Below are positions 61,774 to 64,000 of a stretch of DNA of 64,000 nt, one piece after another (the stretch's first letter is position 1; each line of letters begins with the position of its first letter). The notes beneath the pieces are model-generated. The model ran no database searches. It worked only from the letters and a program-made list of their open reading frames with translations, and was not told the origin of the DNA. Source of the DNA: Mycolicibacter icosiumassiliensis (GTDB lineage Bacteria; Actinomycetota; Actinomycetes; Mycobacteriales; Mycobacteriaceae). The position numbers were made by a program, and so were the translations under genes. Location of the stretch: assembly GCF_900078685.2 (NCBI RefSeq), contig NZ_LT546170.1:126671-190670 (forward strand). The letters are read 5' to 3'.

Positions 61774-63959
61774 CGGCGATCGCGCGCTGGTTCCAGCCAC
61801 AACGCCGACAGTGGGGGCAACACCAGGACCGCGGAGGCCGGGCGGCCGTGTCGAGGCTCGTCGACCGCGTCCACGCCACCGAGGTTGCCGGCGCCGCCAC
61901 CGTGGTAATCGACGGCGTCGGTGTTGAGTATCTCGTGCCACCGGCCCGCGAACGGCAGGCCGAGGTGGTAGTCGGTGTGCGCCACACCGGAGAAGTTGAA
62001 CACCGCCGCCAGCACTGAACCGTCCGTCGCGTGGCGTAGGAAGCTCAGCACATTGTCGGTGGAGTCGTTGGCATCGATCCAGGAATAGCCGTTGGGGTTG
62101 AAGTCTTCACTCCACAGCGCGGGACGGCTGCGGTAGACGGCATTGAGATCGCGTGCCAGGCGCTGTATTCCGGCGGAAAAGCCGGACTCGGCGAGTTGTG
62201 GATCGAGCTGGAACCAGTCCAATCCGCGTTCCTGCGACCATTCGGCGCGCTGGCCGAATTCCTGGCCCATGAACAGCAGCTGCTTGCCGGGGTGTGCCCA
62301 CTGATAGGCCAGCAGGCTGCGCACGCCGGCCGCCTTGGCATGGTCGTCGCCGGGCATACGGCTCCACAGCGTGCCCTTGCCGTGCACCACTTCGTCGTGA
62401 CTGATCGGCAGCACGAAATTCTCGCTGTAGGCGTAGAGCATCGAGAAGGTCATCTCGTGGTGATGGTAGGAGCGGTGCACCGGATCGTGACCGAGATAGG
62501 CGAGCGTGTCGTGCATCCAGCCCATGTTCCACTTCATCGAAAAACCTAGTCCGCCAAGGCTGGTCGGCCTCGACACCCCGGGCCACGAGGTCGATTCTTC
62601 GGCGATGGTGACGATACCGGGCGCCGACTTGTGTGCGGTGGCATTCATCTCCTGCAGGAACTGCACCGCCTCCAGGTTCTCTCGACCACCGTGAACGTTG
62701 GGCGTCCAGCCGCCCTCGGGCCGCGAATAGTCCAGGTAGAGCATCGAGGCCACGGCGTCCACCCGTAGCCCGTCGATGTGGAACTCCAGCAGCCAGTACA
62801 GCGCATTGGCCACCAAGAAGTTGCGTACTTCAGGACGGCCGAAGTCGAACACATAGGTTCCCCAGTCGAGTTGCTCCCCGCGACGCGGATCGGCGTGCTC
62901 GTAAAGCGCGGTGCCGTCGAACCGGCCCAATGCCCAAGCATCTTTCGGAAAGTGCGCGGGCACCCAGTCCACAATGACGCCGATGCCCGCGCGGTGCAGC
63001 GCATCGACCAAGGCACGGAAGTCGTCGGGCGTGCCGAAGCGCGCGGTCGGCGCGTAGTACGAGGTGACCTGATAGCCCCATGATCCACCGAACGGGTGCT
63101 CGGCGACCGGCAGCAGTTCGACGTGGGTGAACCCTTGCTCCACAACGTAGTCCGTCAACTCGGCGGCAAGCTGGCGGTAGCTGCGCCCGGGCCGCCAGGA
63201 GCCGAGGTGCACCTCGTAGATGCTCATCGCTTCGAACGCGGGATTTGCGCTGGCCCGCCGACTCATCCAGTCGCCGTCACCCCAGGTGTAGCGACTTGTG
63301 GTGACGCGTGAGGCGGTGCGCGGCGGAGTTTCGGCGGCGAACGCCATCGGGTCGGCCCGCTCGGTGACGACATCGTCTGCGCCGTGAACCCGAAACTTGT
63401 ACAGACCGTCGATCGGAAATCCCGGCCAGAACAGTTCCCATACCCCGGAAGAGCCGAGCGCCCGCATGGGCGCCCCTATGCCGTCCCAGCCGGTGACGTC
63501 ACTGATCAATCCCACTCCCTTGGCGTTGGGCGCCCACACCGCGAACGACACACCCGTCACCGACCCGTCCGGGGTGGTGAACGTGCGTGGATGAGCGCCT
63601 AGGACCTCCCACAGCCGTTCGTGTCGCCCCTCGCCGAACAGGTGCAGATCGATCTCGCCCAGCGTCGGCAGAAAGCGATACCCGTCGGCCACCACCTGCG
63701 GTTCGGCGGCGCCGGGATACTCGATCTGCAGCCGATAGTCGACCAGATCGGCGAACGGCAGCGTCGCCGCGAACAGCCCGTCGCCGAGGTCTTGCATCGG
63801 GACCCGGTCCTCGCCCACCAGAACCGCCACAGCGCGTGCGCCCGGGCGCAGCGTTCGGATCACGGTGCGTTTACCGTTGTCGTGGGCTCCGAGGATCGCA
63901 TGCGGGTCGTAATGCACACCGGCTATCAGGCGGTCGATGTCCGCGATTCGGCTAGGCAC
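61770..63959 (-). CDS. glgB: GlgB, 1,4-alpha-glucan branching enzyme
   Basis: A 729-residue GH13 branching enzyme of the GlgE pathway, adding alpha-1,6 branches to linear maltosyl chains made by GlgE. Two N-terminal CBM48-type domains (HYDPHAILGAHD and TGVSFAVWAPNAKGV) precede the barrel. Asp nucleophile in HIDGLRVDAVASML (about 398), Glu in IVTIAEEST (about 450) and the third acid in PISHDEVVHGK (about 523). GTG 63959 has GGAG six bases upstream. glgE is normally next to glgB and is expected just beyond the window on the same strand. Confidence 0.95.
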   Translation of the reverse strand: MPSRIADIDRLIAGVHYDPHAILGAHDNGKRTVIRTLRPGARAVAVLVGEDRVPMQDLGDGLFAATLPFADLVDYRLQIEYPGAAEPQVVADGYRFLPTLGEIDLHLFGEGRHERLWEVLGAHPRTFTTPDGSVTGVSFAVWAPNAKGVGLISDVTGWDGIGAPMRALGSSGVWELFWPGFPIDGLYKFRVHGADDVVTERADPMAFAAETPPRTASRVTTSRYTWGDGDWMSRRASANPAFEAMSIYEVHLGSWRPGRSYRQLAAELTDYVVEQGFTHVELLPVAEHPFGGSWGYQVTSYYAPTARFGTPDDFRALVDALHRAGIGVIVDWVPAHFPKDAWALGRFDGTALYEHADPRRGEQLDWGTYVFDFGRPEVRNFLVANALYWLLEFHIDGLRVDAVASMLYLDYSRPEGGWTPNVHGGRENLEAVQFLQEMNATAHKSAPGIVTIAEESTSWPGVSRPTSLGGLGFSMKWNMGWMHDTLAYLGHDPVHRSYHHHEMTFSMLYAYSENFVLPISHDEVVHGKGTLWSRMPGDDHAKAAGVRSLLAYQWAHPGKQLLFMGQEFGQRAEWSQERGLDWFQLDPQLAESGFSAGIQRLARDLNAVYRSRPALWSEDFNPNGYSWIDANDSTDNVLSFLRHATDGSVLAAVFNFSGVAHTDYHLGLPFAGRWHEILNTDAVDYHGGGAGNLGGVDAVDEPRHGRPASAVLVLPPLSALWLEPARDRR

Positions 63960-64000
63960 CCAGGACTCCGTTCGTCGGCGGCGATTCCGACAGTGGGGTA
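63952..64000 (-). CDS. Possible 3' end of an upstream gene (glgE expected)
   Basis: On the minus strand one frame reads TPLSESPPTNGVLGA then TAG at 63954-63952, overlapping the glgB start. Such an overlap is typical of paired genes, and glgE precedes glgB in mycobacteria. Only about 15 codons are visible, and they do not identify the gene. Confidence 0.25.
   Translation of the reverse strand, partial: TPLSESPPTNGVLGA

Overview
The window is high-GC actinobacterial DNA and almost certainly comes from a Mycobacterium sensu lato. It opens inside a PPE-family gene, a family restricted to mycobacteria. Most of the first 46 kb then follows the gene order of the Mycobacterium tuberculosis cholesterol regulon from ltp2 (Rv3540c) to Rv3572. 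Differences from M. tuberculosis (no PPE64, fdxB, nat or hsaD in place, plus several inserted genes) point to another, probably environmental, species. I cannot name it from this sequence.

Layout. 1-1407: 3' part of a PPE-PPW gene with a His-Asp repeat and an apparent one-base frameshift. 1482-7494 (minus): cholesterol side-chain operon cyp125-fadE28-fadE29-chsH2-chsH1-ltp2. 7688-10696 (plus): fadA5, an NTF2-like protein, a Ddn-like F420-dependent nitroreductase and a secreted histidine phosphatase, behind a perfect KstR operator. 10700-17280: an insertion relative to M. tuberculosis, holding a LuxR tail fragment, a large cyclase/ATPase/LuxR regulator, a membrane fatty-acid desaturase and an IS3-family element whose end appears to supply the -35 box of a hybrid promoter for the desaturase. 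17288-22515: two SDR genes diverging from echA20-ipdA-ipdB-ipdC, with a KstR2 operator between. 22520-25368: a DUF559-type nuclease-like gene bracketed by 54-bp palindromic repeats, then VOC, DUF899 and a divergent TetR with a large operator. 25386-34448: fadE30-ipdF-kstR2-fadA6-tetR (minus) diverging from fadD3-fadE31-fadE32-fadE33 (plus), again with a KstR2 operator between. 34469-37814: a choloylglycine-hydrolase-family amidase and a secreted lipase, inserted before the aminotransferase aspB. 37861-41303: a hemophore-like protein, an unknown protein, vapBC, a membrane protein and a DinB-like protein. 41361-45881: hsaA-hsaC-hsaB (hsaD missing) diverging from kshB and an Rv3572-like secreted protein.

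From 45878 the content changes to central metabolism: a fused assimilatory nitrate reductase/flavoprotein, then a compact alpha-glucan and trehalose cluster (treX-treY-treZ on minus, malQ-treS-mak on plus, glgB on minus). In M. tuberculosis these genes sit at several separate loci.

How the genes work together. Cyp125 oxidises the sterol side chain. FadE28/29, ChsH1/H2, Ltp2 and FadA5 shorten it. KshB supplies electrons for ring opening. HsaA/B/C open ring A. FadD3, FadE30, IpdF, IpdC, EchA20, IpdAB and FadA6, probably with FadE31-33, degrade the remaining C/D rings. KstR (encoded outside the window) and KstR2 (inside) have recognisable operators at the main divergent promoters. Several of these promoters look leaderless: a TANNNT -10 box lies 6-9 nt before the start codon.

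The observations I rate highest are the 54-bp palindromes framing the DUF559 gene, the amidase-lipase insertion in the steroid operon, the IS-derived hybrid promoter, the missing hsaD, and the PPE frameshift in a G5 run. No tRNA, rRNA or CRISPR array was seen.
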